From an uncultured Eubacteriales bacterium (GTDB lineage Bacteria > Bacillota > Clostridia > Oscillospirales > CAG-272), in NCBI GenBank assembly GCA_934481325.1, contig CAKSPL010000001.1, forward strand, positions 1 through 42,203: a stretch of 42,203 bases of DNA, given 5' to 3'. Made by a program: the position numbers and the translations under genes. The notes beneath the pieces were generated by a model, which saw only the letters and a list, made by a program, of their open reading frames with translations, was not told the origin of the DNA and made no database searches. Positions 1 through 7,853 of this stretch are shown here, in pieces (position 1 is the stretch's first letter; each line of letters starts with the position of its first letter).

Positions 1-334
1 CCTCTCTTGCTTCGTCCCCGGGGGCAAAGACTTCGTTTGCCGCCGTGGCACGCGGGCTGTTGCCCCCTGCGCCGTTAATCAGCACCGAGGTGCGCCCCAA
101 TTCCTTCAGCACCCCTGCGTGCGCCGCCAGCAGAGAGTCCTTATCCAACACGTCGCAGGGGTAAGCCGCCGCCGTGCCGCCCGCATCGCAGATGCGCCCG
201 GCAAGCTCCCGTGCGCCTTTTTCGTTGCGGTCAAGCAGAGCCACGGCATAGCCGTTTTTCGCCATTTCCAGCGCAAACGAGGAGGGCAATACTCCCGCCG
301 CTCCCGTAATGGTGCACACTCTTTTTGCTTCCAT
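1..334 (-). CDS. SDR-family oxidoreductase, probable D-mannonate oxidoreductase (partial, C-terminus outside window)
   Basis: Reads leftward off the window edge; only the first about 111 residues are visible. The start MEAKRVCTITGAAG places a glycine-rich NAD(P)-binding turn at the N-terminus (TGAAGVLP, a variant of TGxxxGxG), followed by LLDRN after beta-2, CDV after beta-3 and an INGAGG motif equivalent to the NNAG of classical short-chain dehydrogenases. The ATG lies one base after the uxuA stop codon, with an AGGAGAC ribosome binding site inside the uxuA tail, so the two are co-transcribed and probably translationally coupled. In Bacillus-type uronate pathways the fructuronate-to-mannonate step (UxuB/YjmF) is done by an SDR protein, so that role is inferred from the neighbour. 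Other SDR sugar dehydrogenases cannot be excluded without the catalytic half. Confidence 0.8.
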   Translation of the reverse strand, partial: MEAKRVCTITGAAGVLPSSFALEMAKNGYAVALLDRNEKGARELAGRICDAGGTAAAYPCDVLDKDSLLAAHAGVLKELGRTSVLINGAGGNSPRATAANEVFAPGDEARE

Positions 335-335
335 A

Positions 336-1376
336 TTATTTGTCTCCTTTTTCAATCGCTTCTATCATACCGGCAAGGTACATTGCACCGAGCGCACGGT
401 CATACAGTCCGTAGCCGGGGCGTCCGTTCTCCCCCCAAATCATCCGCCCGTGGTCGGGGCGGACGTAGGAATCAAACCCGCCGCGATGCAGGGCCTTCAC
501 AATCCCGTAAATATCCAACGAGCCGCATTCCGTGGGATGTGCCACCTCGTGAAAACGGCGGTATCCGGTGCGCTTGATGTTGCGAATGTGGGCAAACGGG
601 ATGCGTTTTGCGTACTTTTGCGCCATACGCACCAGGTCGTTGTCAGGGTCGGCACCGAGGGAACCCGTGCAGAAGGTCAGTCCGTTTTCTTCCTCATCCA
701 CCAGCTTCAAAAACCGATCGATGTTTTTTTCCGAGGTGATAATCCGCGGCAAGCCGAAAATGCCCCACGGCGGATCGTCCGGATGAATTGCCATATGAAT
801 ACCGGAGGCCTTTGCCACCGGAATCACCGCCTCCAGGAAGGCTTGCAGATTGTGCCAGAGCTGTTCCTCCCCCACGTTTTCGTATCGTGCCAGCAGGGCG
901 CGCAATTCCGCGCGGGTATAGCTTTCATCCCATCCGGGGAGGGAGAGACCCTCCTTGGCGGGGTCCATCGCCCGCACGGTCTCCTCCTCGTATGCCAGGG
1001 AATTTGCACCGTTTTCCATCGGGCGGTGCAAATCACTGCGAAGCCAGTCAAACACCGGCATAAAGTTGTAGCAAACGCACCTGACGCCCGCCTCGCCGAG
1101 GCGGCGGAGGTTTTCGCAATACGCGTCAATCATCGCGGGAGCTTTCCCGGAGCCGAGTTTGATCTCCTCCGGCACCGGCACGCTTTCCACCACCTCAAAC
1201 AAAAGCCCGTGTGCCGCCGCGTCCTCGCGGATTTTCGCAATGCTCTCCCGGGACCAAACGCCGCCGGGCGGCACGTCATATACGGCACTGACCACGGATT
1301 TTACCGCGGGAATCTGTGAAATCGCGGTCAGCGTCACCGGGTCACCGTCGCCGTAATGGCGAAAGGTCATCATCAT
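336..1376 (-). CDS. uxuA: Mannonate dehydratase
   Basis: Converts D-mannonate to 2-keto-3-deoxy-D-gluconate in cytoplasmic glucuronate catabolism (EC 4.2.1.8). The 346-residue protein matches the usual length of bacterial UxuA. It opens with MMMTFRHYGDGDPVTL and contains the family's characteristic CYNFMPVFDWLR stretch, the AIHPDDPPWGIFGLPRI segment (metal/substrate-binding His and Asp) and a C-terminal VRPDHGRMIWGE block. An AGGAGG site lies eight bases before the first ATG of three consecutive Met codons. It is the first gene of a leftward unit with the SDR oxidoreductase and is divergent from an AraC regulator that is the obvious candidate controller. A TACAAT -10-like box lies at 1451-1456 on this strand but I see no good -35 for it. 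Confidence 0.95.
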   Translation of the reverse strand: MMMTFRHYGDGDPVTLTAISQIPAVKSVVSAVYDVPPGGVWSRESIAKIREDAAAHGLLFEVVESVPVPEEIKLGSGKAPAMIDAYCENLRRLGEAGVRCVCYNFMPVFDWLRSDLHRPMENGANSLAYEEETVRAMDPAKEGLSLPGWDESYTRAELRALLARYENVGEEQLWHNLQAFLEAVIPVAKASGIHMAIHPDDPPWGIFGLPRIITSEKNIDRFLKLVDEEENGLTFCTGSLGADPDNDLVRMAQKYAKRIPFAHIRNIKRTGYRRFHEVAHPTECGSLDIYGIVKALHRGGFDSYVRPDHGRMIWGENGRPGYGLYDRALGAMYLAGMIEAIEKGDK

Positions 1377-1500
1377 ACGGAGTTCCTCCTCTCTTTTCGC
1401 GGACAGGTAAACGATAAAGCCGACCTCGCGTCAGCCTTTCTCTTGATGATATTGTAGCATTTCTTTTGTGCAAATAAATTGACTATTTTTTCATAAAACA

Positions 1501-1529
1501 TTGCAAATCGGTTCATTCTATGTTATACT
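1501..1529 (+). promoter_or_regulatory. Sigma-A-type promoter of the AraC regulator gene
   Basis: TTGCAA (1501-1506), a 17-base spacer, then TATACT (1524-1529). This sits 20 bases before the AraC start codon, so the leader is very short. The 173-base gap back to uxuA is AT-rich and should also hold the divergent uxuA promoter and any AraC binding site; no clear palindromic operator was found there. Confidence 0.6.
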
Positions 1530-1549
1530 GTTCCCAAAGGAGGGATGGT

Positions 1550-2419
1550 ATGAAGCTGTTTGAAGCCTCGGACGGAACCGAAATGATTCATCATTCCATT
1601 GATACGGAGCCGGACGAACGCAATTTTCCCCTGCACGCGCACAAATTCTGTGAAATTTTCTGTTTCTTTGGGGGGGACGGCGTTTACACGGTTGAGGGGC
1701 GGGACTACCCCCTCTCCCCGGGGGCGATTCTGCTGTTTCGGGAAGGGGAAACGCACAAGCTGCACATCCGCCCGGAAACCCCATACGAGCGGATTGCCGT
1801 GCATTTTGACCTTACCGCCTGCCTTGGCGAAAATGCGGCGTATCCCCCCATACGCGCGCTGTTTTCGGACCGCCTCCCCGGTTGCGGCAATCTGTTTCTC
1901 CCCACCGGGGCGCACGCCGAATTTATCGAAAGCATTTTTTCCCGCCTTTGCCGCAAAAGCGGCGGAAAACCAGAATTCCGCGCACGCCTTTCGGCATTGC
2001 TGCCCGCCCTGCTGTTGGAGCTGACCGAGCTTGCCGAAGCTCCCGTTTTTGCCCCGCACGGCAAGGATACTATGACCGTAGCCGGCATCGTGGACTACAT
2101 CAACCGCAACCTCTTTACCATATCGGGCGTGGAGGAGCTGGAACGGCATTTCTATCTCAGCCGCTCCACCCTCAACCGCCTGTTCCGCCGCTCGGTCGGC
2201 TCCTCGGTGTGGGATTTTGTGGTGATTAAGCGTCTGCACGCGGCGCGGCGAATGATCCGCGCCGGAAAGCCAGCCGCCCTTGCCGCCGATACCTGTGGCT
2301 TCGGGGATTATTCCGCCTTTTACAGAAGCTATTGCAAAACCTTTGGGGAAAGCCCGCGCGGAGAAAAAAATCCCGCAAAAAGCCGAATAGGGGTTGCAAA
2401 AGAACCGGAAATGTATTAA
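1550..2419 (+). CDS. AraC-family transcriptional regulator
   Basis: A 289-residue regulator with the usual two-part plan. Residues about 10-90 form a cupin-like sensor (HAHKFCEIFCFFGG, LSPGAILLFREGE), which in this family binds a small ligand such as a sugar. The last hundred residues carry two helix-turn-helix motifs (ISGVEELERHFYLSRSTLNRLFRR and the AADTCGFGDYSAFYRSYCKTFGESP block typical of AraC proteins). I chose the ATG at 1550 because AAAGGAGGG lies four bases upstream; an in-frame upstream ATG at 1520 overlaps the -10 box and has no ribosome binding site. Divergent placement from uxuA and upstream of the PHP genes suggests that it responds to a uronate or breakdown product and controls one or both units; this is inferred. 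Confidence 0.88.
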   Translation: MKLFEASDGTEMIHHSIDTEPDERNFPLHAHKFCEIFCFFGGDGVYTVEGRDYPLSPGAILLFREGETHKLHIRPETPYERIAVHFDLTACLGENAAYPPIRALFSDRLPGCGNLFLPTGAHAEFIESIFSRLCRKSGGKPEFRARLSALLPALLLELTELAEAPVFAPHGKDTMTVAGIVDYINRNLFTISGVEELERHFYLSRSTLNRLFRRSVGSSVWDFVVIKRLHAARRMIRAGKPAALAADTCGFGDYSAFYRSYCKTFGESPRGEKNPAKSRIGVAKEPEMY

Positions 2420-2422
2420 AAT
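2394..2422 (+). promoter_or_regulatory. Candidate internal promoter for the PHP-PHP-MBL unit
   Basis: TTGCAA (2394-2399), 17-base spacer, TAAAAT (2417-2422), with the -10 box overlapping the AraC stop codon. It shares its -35 hexamer with the AraC promoter. A short hairpin (GGACGC...GCGTCC, 2434-2455) lies in the leader before the first PHP gene. Confidence 0.45.
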
Positions 2423-2480
2423 AGTACTGTTTGAGGACGCTAACCGGAAAGCGTCCATTCCATAGAACCGAGGACGAAAT

Positions 2481-3179
2481 ATGAGCTACAAAACCGAATT
2501 GCACTGTCACAGTGCGGGCGTGAGTGCCTGCGCACGCATTGCCCCTGCCGACATCGCGGAAAAATACCTTGCCGCAGGCTATACCACCGTGGTGCTGACC
2601 AACCACCTGAGCTTTGTCACCTTCTCCCCCGACAACTATCACGGCTCCTACGATTGGCAGGAGAAGATGGACTTTTTCCTTGCCGGCTACCACGCATTGA
2701 AAGAGGCGGCAGGGAATCGGCTGAACGTTCTGCTTGGCGCGGAAATCCGCCTTTATAAGCACGAAGCCACGGACTATCTGGTATACGGGCTGACCGAGGA
2801 CTTTCTGCGCACCCACCCGGGCATCCTGGATACCGACTTTCCCGTTTTTTCTCAGTGCGTGCGCGCGGCGGGGCTGTTTTTGGTACAGGCGCATCCCTTT
2901 CGCAATCATATGGTAGTCACCGAGCCGAGCCTACTGGATGCCATCGAAACCTACAACGGCAATAAGCACTGCGCCTCCCGCAACGATATGGCGGAAATCT
3001 GGGCGGAGCGTTTCCATATGCGGAAAACCTCCGGCTCTGACCTGCACCGCCCGGCGGACGATGCCTGCGCCGGCATCCGCACCGAAACGCCGATTACCAC
3101 CAACGAAGAATTGCTGGCGGTTCTGCGCTCCGGCAACTATACCCTGATTCAGGAAGCCAAAAATCTGCAGGAGGACTGA
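2481..3179 (+). CDS. PHP-domain metal-dependent phosphoesterase-like protein, copy 1
   Basis: A 232-residue cytoplasmic protein of the PHP superfamily. The metal-binding set is visible in order: ELHCHS (His8, His10), the TNHLS turn, GAEI with the metal-bridging Glu, QAHPF, and GSDLH near residue 190. PHP enzymes hydrolyse phosphate mono- or diesters (histidinol phosphatase, PhnPP-type cyclic phosphodiesterase), but the substrate cannot be read from sequence. The start is preceded by GAGGACGAAAT. It is followed nine bases later by a close paralogue and then by an MBL-fold hydrolase, forming a tight three-gene unit behind the AraC gene. Alternative activities include oligoribonuclease-like RNase AM, though the protein is shorter than those enzymes. 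Confidence 0.85.
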   Translation: MSYKTELHCHSAGVSACARIAPADIAEKYLAAGYTTVVLTNHLSFVTFSPDNYHGSYDWQEKMDFFLAGYHALKEAAGNRLNVLLGAEIRLYKHEATDYLVYGLTEDFLRTHPGILDTDFPVFSQCVRAAGLFLVQAHPFRNHMVVTEPSLLDAIETYNGNKHCASRNDMAEIWAERFHMRKTSGSDLHRPADDACAGIRTETPITTNEELLAVLRSGNYTLIQEAKNLQED

Positions 3180-3187
3180 GCGGAACG

Positions 3188-3886
3188 ATGAGCTACAAAA
3201 CCGAATTGCACTGTCACAGTGCGGGCGTGAGTGCCTGTGCGCACATCTCTCCCGCGGAGCTGGCGGAAAAATACATTGCCGCAGGCTATACCACCGTGGT
3301 GCTGACCAATCACCTGAGCCTTTCCACCTTTGCCCCCAACAATTATCACGGCACCTATGACTGGCAGGAGAAGATGGACTTTTTCCTTGCCGGCTACCAC
3401 GCATTAAGGGAGGCGGCAGGGGATCGGCTGAACGTTCTGCTTGGCGGGGAATTCCGCCTTTTCAAGCACGAGGCCACGGATTTTCTGGTATACGGACTGA
3501 CCGAGGCGTTTCTTCGCACCCACCCGGACATTCTGAGAACCGGATTCTCCATCTTCTCCCAGCGTGTGCGCGCGGCGGGGCTGTTTGTGGTGCAGGCGCA
3601 TCCTTTCCGCAAAAATATGATGATGACCGACCCGAAATTGTTGGACGCGATAGAAGCCTACAACGGCAACAAACGCCACCCCTCCCGCAATGACTTTGCG
3701 GAATTGTGGGCGGACCGCTTCGGGATGCGGAAAACCTCCGGCTCCGATGTGCACCGCCCGGAGGACGACGCGTGTGCCGGCATCCGCACCGAAACGCCGA
3801 TTACAAGCAACGAGGAATTGTTGGAGACTCTGCGTTCCGGCAATTACACCCTGATCAGAGAAGCCGCAAATTTAATGGAGGACTGA
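3188..3886 (+). CDS. PHP-domain metal-dependent phosphoesterase-like protein, copy 2
   Basis: Same length (232 residues) and same motifs as the upstream copy: ELHCHS, TNHLS, GGEF (Glu kept in the GAEI position), QAHPF and GSDVH. The two genes are a tandem duplication. The first roughly 50 bases of the coding sequences are virtually identical, including synonymous positions, and further identical blocks alternate with clearly diverged ones. All metal ligands are preserved in both, so both copies are probably active and may have slightly different substrates or form a heteromer. GGAACG lies just before the start. The stop is three bases before the next gene. Confidence 0.85.
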   Translation: MSYKTELHCHSAGVSACAHISPAELAEKYIAAGYTTVVLTNHLSLSTFAPNNYHGTYDWQEKMDFFLAGYHALREAAGDRLNVLLGGEFRLFKHEATDFLVYGLTEAFLRTHPDILRTGFSIFSQRVRAAGLFVVQAHPFRKNMMMTDPKLLDAIEAYNGNKRHPSRNDFAELWADRFGMRKTSGSDVHRPEDDACAGIRTETPITSNEELLETLRSGNYTLIREAANLMED

Positions 3887-3889
3887 ACG

Positions 3890-4675
3890 ATGAAACTGCT
3901 CTGCCTTGGCACGGGTGCCGCCGACTGGACCGATAAGGATCGGGTTCCCGGCCCTGCGTGGCGAAACTTCACCAGCACCCTGATTGACGGGACGCTTCTG
4001 ATTGATCCGGGTCCGCACATTTTCCGTTTCGCAAAGGAACACGACCTCCCGGACCTTTTTGACGGCGTAACCGACGTGTTGGTAACCCACTCACACGGGG
4101 ATCATTTCTCGCCCACGGCGGTCAAAGCCTTGTGGGAGAAAAAGCCGCGGCACCTTATCGGCGGCTTCGGCTGTATGCAATGCCTCACGGAGTACGATCC
4201 GTTTTTCGCCGCAAAGGTGAATTTTACGGAACTGAAACCGTTTGACGGCACTGCCGCGGCAGGCTATGACATCTTTACCCTGCCTGCCAACCACAGCACC
4301 GCCGTACCGGGCGAAGTTCCGTTCCACTACATCCTGCAAAAAGACGGAAAATCGCTTTATTACGGGCTGGACGGCGGCTGGATGCTGCGGGAAAGCTGGA
4401 ACGCTTTCCGCAAATGGGCGCACTTTGATGCGATGATTCTTGACACCACCGTGGGAGATGTGGAGGGGGACTTCCGCATTTTTGAGCACAACAATATCCG
4501 GATGGTGGAGGAGATGGTATCCACCTTCCGAAAGCTTGGCGTGCTGAAACCGCAAAGCAGAGTTTTTGCCGACCATATGGCAAAAACCCTGCATACCGAC
4601 CACGAAACACTGGCAGCGCGCCTTGCGCCTTCCGGCATCACCCCCTGCTTTGACGGGATGGAAATCGAAATCTGA
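3890..4675 (+). CDS. Metallo-beta-lactamase-fold hydrolase (PhnP/RNase Z-like)
   Basis: A 261-residue MBL-fold protein. The zinc-binding HxHxDH motif is HSHGDH at residues 67-72, with a further conserved His at about 135 (LPANHS), Asp at about 161 (YGLDGG) and a C-terminal ADHMAKTLH region. N-terminal LCLGTGAADW matches the strand and loop that opens PhnP/ElaC-type phosphodiesterases (LGTGxA). The family hydrolyses phosphodiesters or cyclic phosphates; the true substrate is unknown. Its start follows the second PHP gene by three bases, so the three are one unit. Two PHP phosphoesterases plus a PhnP-like enzyme hints at processing of a phosphorylated or cyclic sugar phosphate, but this is speculation from context. 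Confidence 0.85.
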   Translation: MKLLCLGTGAADWTDKDRVPGPAWRNFTSTLIDGTLLIDPGPHIFRFAKEHDLPDLFDGVTDVLVTHSHGDHFSPTAVKALWEKKPRHLIGGFGCMQCLTEYDPFFAAKVNFTELKPFDGTAAAGYDIFTLPANHSTAVPGEVPFHYILQKDGKSLYYGLDGGWMLRESWNAFRKWAHFDAMILDTTVGDVEGDFRIFEHNNIRMVEEMVSTFRKLGVLKPQSRVFADHMAKTLHTDHETLAARLAPSGITPCFDGMEIEI

Positions 4676-4708
4676 ACCCGCCGGAGTGCCGGCTATTCTG
4701 TCAGGCAT

Positions 4709-4742
4709 AAAAAAGACCGGGCATATGCCCGGTCTTTTTTTT
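4709..4742. terminator. Bidirectional intrinsic terminator
   Basis: Palindromic stem AAAAAGACCGGGCATATGCCCGGTCTTTTT with A and T tracts on either side. It separates the rightward MBL gene from the convergent leftward transglutaminase gene and can serve both. Confidence 0.9.
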
Positions 4743-6111
4743 ATGCCGCAAAGGTACACTGCCGTATCTCAAACGAGGAATCCTGAGGCGAGGTGCCAAA
4801 CACCAGCAACAGGGTTTTTCCGTTCCGTTCCAGAATCCCGTAAACCGAGGAGCGTGAAGCGGCAAACAGCAAAAGCAAGGTGTCCTCGCCGCTCACGGGG
4901 TCATACATCCGCACGGAATTCGGCGTGTTATAAATCAGCTTGCCTTCATACACGCACAAGCCCGAAAAGCACGCGGTGTAATAAGTGCTGCTGTCCTGCT
5001 TCCACTCCCCGCCGATCGGGGTTACCGCCGTCATATTCGCCGCGTCCGTTCCGGTATAAAGCGCACCGTGCAGGCGGTTTCTGCCCGAGGTGCTTTCCTC
5101 GGAGACCGCGCAATAGTAATTTCCGTCCGTTTTCTGAATCGGCGCGCGGGAGCTATGATATGCGGCACCGTCATATCTCGTGTCCGAGGCAGCAACCGGT
5201 GCGCTCCATTTACGGTGCGGATTTTCGCTTTGGGCATCCGTGCCGACAAGCCCGTTGTCGCTTTGCAGAAAATACAGATAGGAAACCTCCGCCGGATTGA
5301 CCGAGCTGTCATCCCAGGTAATGTCCACGTGGTACCATTGTCCGTCTATTTTTACCAGATTCCACGCGTGCAGCATTTCACTGCTGGTCACCGGGAGAAC
5401 TTCCAGCCCGATTGCGTTGCCTGCCGCGATAAACGCCAGCATATACGCCTGGCAAACCCCGGTTTTTTCCTCAAAAAATCTGCTTGCATCCCGGATGGTG
5501 TAGGTGTAATCGTAAGTATAATTGCGCACGAAATAATCGTGCAGGTAAAGTGCCTTGTCAAAATCCCCCCACGCGGCGTCCGCCCCTGCGGTGATTTCGG
5601 CAAGCGTTTCCTCATACCGTGCGGTACGTGCGGCAATCTCCGCTTCGCCATAAAGATATTCGGGCAGGATTTCCTTTACCTCATCGCCCGCAGACGAATA
5701 GGAATACTGGGAGGAAACGAAAAACAGCTCCGGGTGCGAATACTGAATCTGTGCCATCGTGTTTCTGACCTGTGCCACCGACAGATGAAATGCGGAAACG
5801 TCGATTTTCTCCCGCTGTGCCTGCATCGCGCTGCACAGCGTCCCTTCCAGATCGCTACTGAGCGGTGAGGAAAGGTCATAATCCGCATAAATCTGACTCG
5901 CATCGCCCGAGGAAGCCTCGGTCGGTCTTGAAATCGCGCCGCTGATGGTTTTGCCGATCGCGGAAACGGTGTTTTCCGCCTTTTCGGTTGCCTTTTGCCA
6001 CGCCGCGGTTACACCGCCAAGGTCGGGAAGTGCATTTTGCCGCCAAAGCGTCAGCGTGCAAAGCAGACAAACAAGCAACAACCCGGATACCACCCGCCAG
6101 AATTTTCTCAT
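4741..6111 (-). CDS. Secreted or membrane-anchored transglutaminase-like protein
   Basis: A 456-residue protein with an N-terminal hydrophobic segment (residues 5-24, RKFWRVV then GLLLVCLLCTLTLW) acting as a signal peptide or anchor. The central part is a transglutaminase-like (papain-fold) domain with the triad in order: Cys220 (TGVCQAY), His248 (MLHAWN) and Asp263 (VDITWDD). Clostridial proteins of this kind often process or bind cell-wall peptides. The C-terminal 170 residues look like a beta-rich domain of unknown role. GGAGG lies nine bases before the ATG. It is third in a leftward series behind prfB and a small membrane protein and ends in the shared terminator. The physiological substrate is unknown. 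Confidence 0.85.
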   Translation of the reverse strand: MRKFWRVVSGLLLVCLLCTLTLWRQNALPDLGGVTAAWQKATEKAENTVSAIGKTISGAISRPTEASSGDASQIYADYDLSSPLSSDLEGTLCSAMQAQREKIDVSAFHLSVAQVRNTMAQIQYSHPELFFVSSQYSYSSAGDEVKEILPEYLYGEAEIAARTARYEETLAEITAGADAAWGDFDKALYLHDYFVRNYTYDYTYTIRDASRFFEEKTGVCQAYMLAFIAAGNAIGLEVLPVTSSEMLHAWNLVKIDGQWYHVDITWDDSSVNPAEVSYLYFLQSDNGLVGTDAQSENPHRKWSAPVAASDTRYDGAAYHSSRAPIQKTDGNYYCAVSEESTSGRNRLHGALYTGTDAANMTAVTPIGGEWKQDSSTYYTACFSGLCVYEGKLIYNTPNSVRMYDPVSGEDTLLLLFAASRSSVYGILERNGKTLLLVFGTSPQDSSFEIRQCTFAA

Positions 6112-6147
6112 CGGCTCACACCTCCCCTTTCCAAACTCGGTTCCGGA

Positions 6148-6588
6148 TTACTGAAAATCAGCCTCGCTTGCTTCTTCATCCCGCGGGATTTCACGTTTGG
6201 CACAGGGTGCCGTTGCGGTTTCCCCATCGCGATCCCCACCAAGGGCGTGGCGCATTCTTTCTTCCATTTCCGCGCTTTCTTCCTCGGTGAAAAACTCCTC
6301 CTCTGCCTCCTCGGCGTCCGCGTCCGCATCCGCGGCATCATCGGTCGCCTCTTCCGCCTCCCCGTTTTCCGGGTCGGCTTTCTTTTTGGGGCAAGGCAGT
6401 TTCTTTTCCAGTTTTTCCGCAGGGGTCAACAGCACACCGAGCGTAAGCCCCGTGCTTGCCATCAGCAGCATTGCCTGCCATACACTGCGCTTTTTACAGC
6501 TGAGAACCAGGAAGGTAATCACCAGGTGCAGTGCGGCAACCGCCGTTTTCAGCGCGCAAATCGGATTGCATTTTTTCAGTTTTTTCAT
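6148..6588 (-). CDS. Small membrane protein with long acidic tail, function unknown
   Basis: A 146-residue protein that I cannot assign to a family. Two hydrophobic segments are visible (about residues 14-30 and 37-56), followed by a lysine-rich KLEKKLPCPKKK patch and a very acidic, Glu/Ala/Asp-rich tail that is probably disordered and cytoplasmic. The start has AAAGGGGG eight bases upstream and lies 14 bases after the prfB stop, so it is likely co-transcribed with prfB. The hairpin-like two-TM layout resembles YtxH-like envelope proteins only superficially. Confidence 0.7.
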   Translation of the reverse strand: MKKLKKCNPICALKTAVAALHLVITFLVLSCKKRSVWQAMLLMASTGLTLGVLLTPAEKLEKKLPCPKKKADPENGEAEEATDDAADADADAEEAEEEFFTEEESAEMEERMRHALGGDRDGETATAPCAKREIPRDEEASEADFQ

Positions 6589-6602
6589 TTTGGTTTCCCC
6601 CT

Positions 6603-7712
6603 TTATTGTTTTGCGTTCATTTTCAGATACGCATTGATAAACCCGTCAATGTCGCCGTCCATCACGGCACCGATGTTTCCGTTTTCAAAGCCCGTGCGGG
6701 TATCCTTGACCAGCGTATAGGGCATAAACACGTAGGAACGGATCTGCGAGCCCCATTCGATGTTGACCTTGTTGCCCTGAATTTCTTCAATCGTATCCAA
6801 CCGCTCGCGGATTTTGATTTCCATCAGCTTTGCTTTCAGCATTTTCATAGCGGTTTCTTTATTCTGCAACTGACTGCGCTCGGTCTGGCAACCCACCACA
6901 ATGCCTGTGGGCTTGTGCAGAATCCGGATGGCGGAGTCGGTTTTGTTGATATGCTGACCGCCCGCGCCGCTGGAACGGTGTGCCGTCACCTCAATATCTT
7001 CGTCCCGGATTACCACCTTATCCACATCGGAAAATTCCGGCATTACCTCAATCGAGGCAAAGGAGGTCTGCCGCCGCCCTGCCGCGTCAAACGGGGAAAC
7101 GCGCACCAGCCGATGCACGCCGTTTTCGCTTTTCAGATACCCGTAGGCGTTATTGCCCTCCACCATAATAGTGGCGCTCTTGATGCCCGCGCAATCGCCG
7201 TCCAGCCAGTCCACCAGCTTGTATTTGAAGTGGTGACGCTCCGCCCAGCGCGTAATCATCCGGTACAGCATCTGCGCCCAATCCTGTGCCTCGGTGCCGC
7301 CGGCACCCGGGTGAAACGACACAATCGCGTTGCTGTGGTCATATTCTCCGCAGAGAAGCACCTCCATCCGCTGTGTTTCTTCCTCCTGTCGGATTTCGGC
7401 AAGCTCGTTTTCCACTTCCTCGGTGCAGGATTCGTCCTCGGTTTCGATTGCAATATCGGCAAGCGCGATGGCATCCTCCAACCGTGCGCACAGTGCCTCG
7501 TATTCCTCAATCGTGTCTTTGCTTTGTTTCAGTTCCTGCAAGACCTTGGAGGAATTCTCCTGATCCCCCCAGAACGCAGGATCGGCGGTTTTGTGTTCCA
7601 GCTCGGTTACGCGCAGTTTCAGATCTTCAATCCGAAGCGCACTGCCGAGGTCCGTCAGCTGTCCCCGCATATCCACCAAATCGTGCCTTGCGTTTTCCAA
7701 TGCGATAATCAA
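6603..7712 (-). CDS. prfB: Peptide chain release factor 2
   Basis: Class-I release factor that recognises UGA and UAA and triggers peptide release. The tripeptide anticodon SPF is at residues 206-208 (RVSPFDAAGRR) and the catalytic GGQ is at 251-253 (SSGAGGQHINKT), matching the usual 365-residue layout. No ATG is available. I chose the TTG at 7712-7710 because GGGAGG lies five bases upstream and the protein then begins at the normal RF2 N-terminus (IIALENARHDLVDMRG). The region where many bacteria carry the autoregulatory +1 frameshift (CTT TGA C) reads straight through here as GSALRIEDLK, so there is no programmed frameshift. Confidence 0.95.
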   Translation of the reverse strand: MIIALENARHDLVDMRGQLTDLGSALRIEDLKLRVTELEHKTADPAFWGDQENSSKVLQELKQSKDTIEEYEALCARLEDAIALADIAIETEDESCTEEVENELAEIRQEEETQRMEVLLCGEYDHSNAIVSFHPGAGGTEAQDWAQMLYRMITRWAERHHFKYKLVDWLDGDCAGIKSATIMVEGNNAYGYLKSENGVHRLVRVSPFDAAGRRQTSFASIEVMPEFSDVDKVVIRDEDIEVTAHRSSGAGGQHINKTDSAIRILHKPTGIVVGCQTERSQLQNKETAMKMLKAKLMEIKIRERLDTIEEIQGNKVNIEWGSQIRSYVFMPYTLVKDTRTGFENGNIGAVMDGDIDGFINAYLKMNAKQ

Positions 7713-7762
7713 AAAAACCTCCCGCCGCCACCGCGGCTCATTTCCATAATTACTCAAAATAT

Positions 7763-7791
7763 AGTATAGCACAGCTTTTCCTTTTTGACAA
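7763..7791 (-). promoter_or_regulatory. Promoter of the prfB operon
   Basis: On the minus strand: TTGTCA (7791-7786), exactly 17 bases, TATACT (7768-7763). The predicted start gives a leader of roughly 45 bases before the TTG start of prfB. Confidence 0.8.
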
Positions 7792-7815
7792 GTGGCACGG
7801 GGCAAATTTTTCGTG

Positions 7816-7846
7816 AAAAAACGGGGCGGTTTCCCGCCCCGTTTTC
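7816..7846 (-). terminator. Intrinsic terminator after serA
   Basis: GC-rich stem AACGGGGCGG/CCGCCCCGTT followed on the minus strand by a T tract. It lies directly after the serA stop and just upstream of the prfB promoter, separating the two units. Confidence 0.85.
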
Positions 7847-7853
7847 AGAAAAA

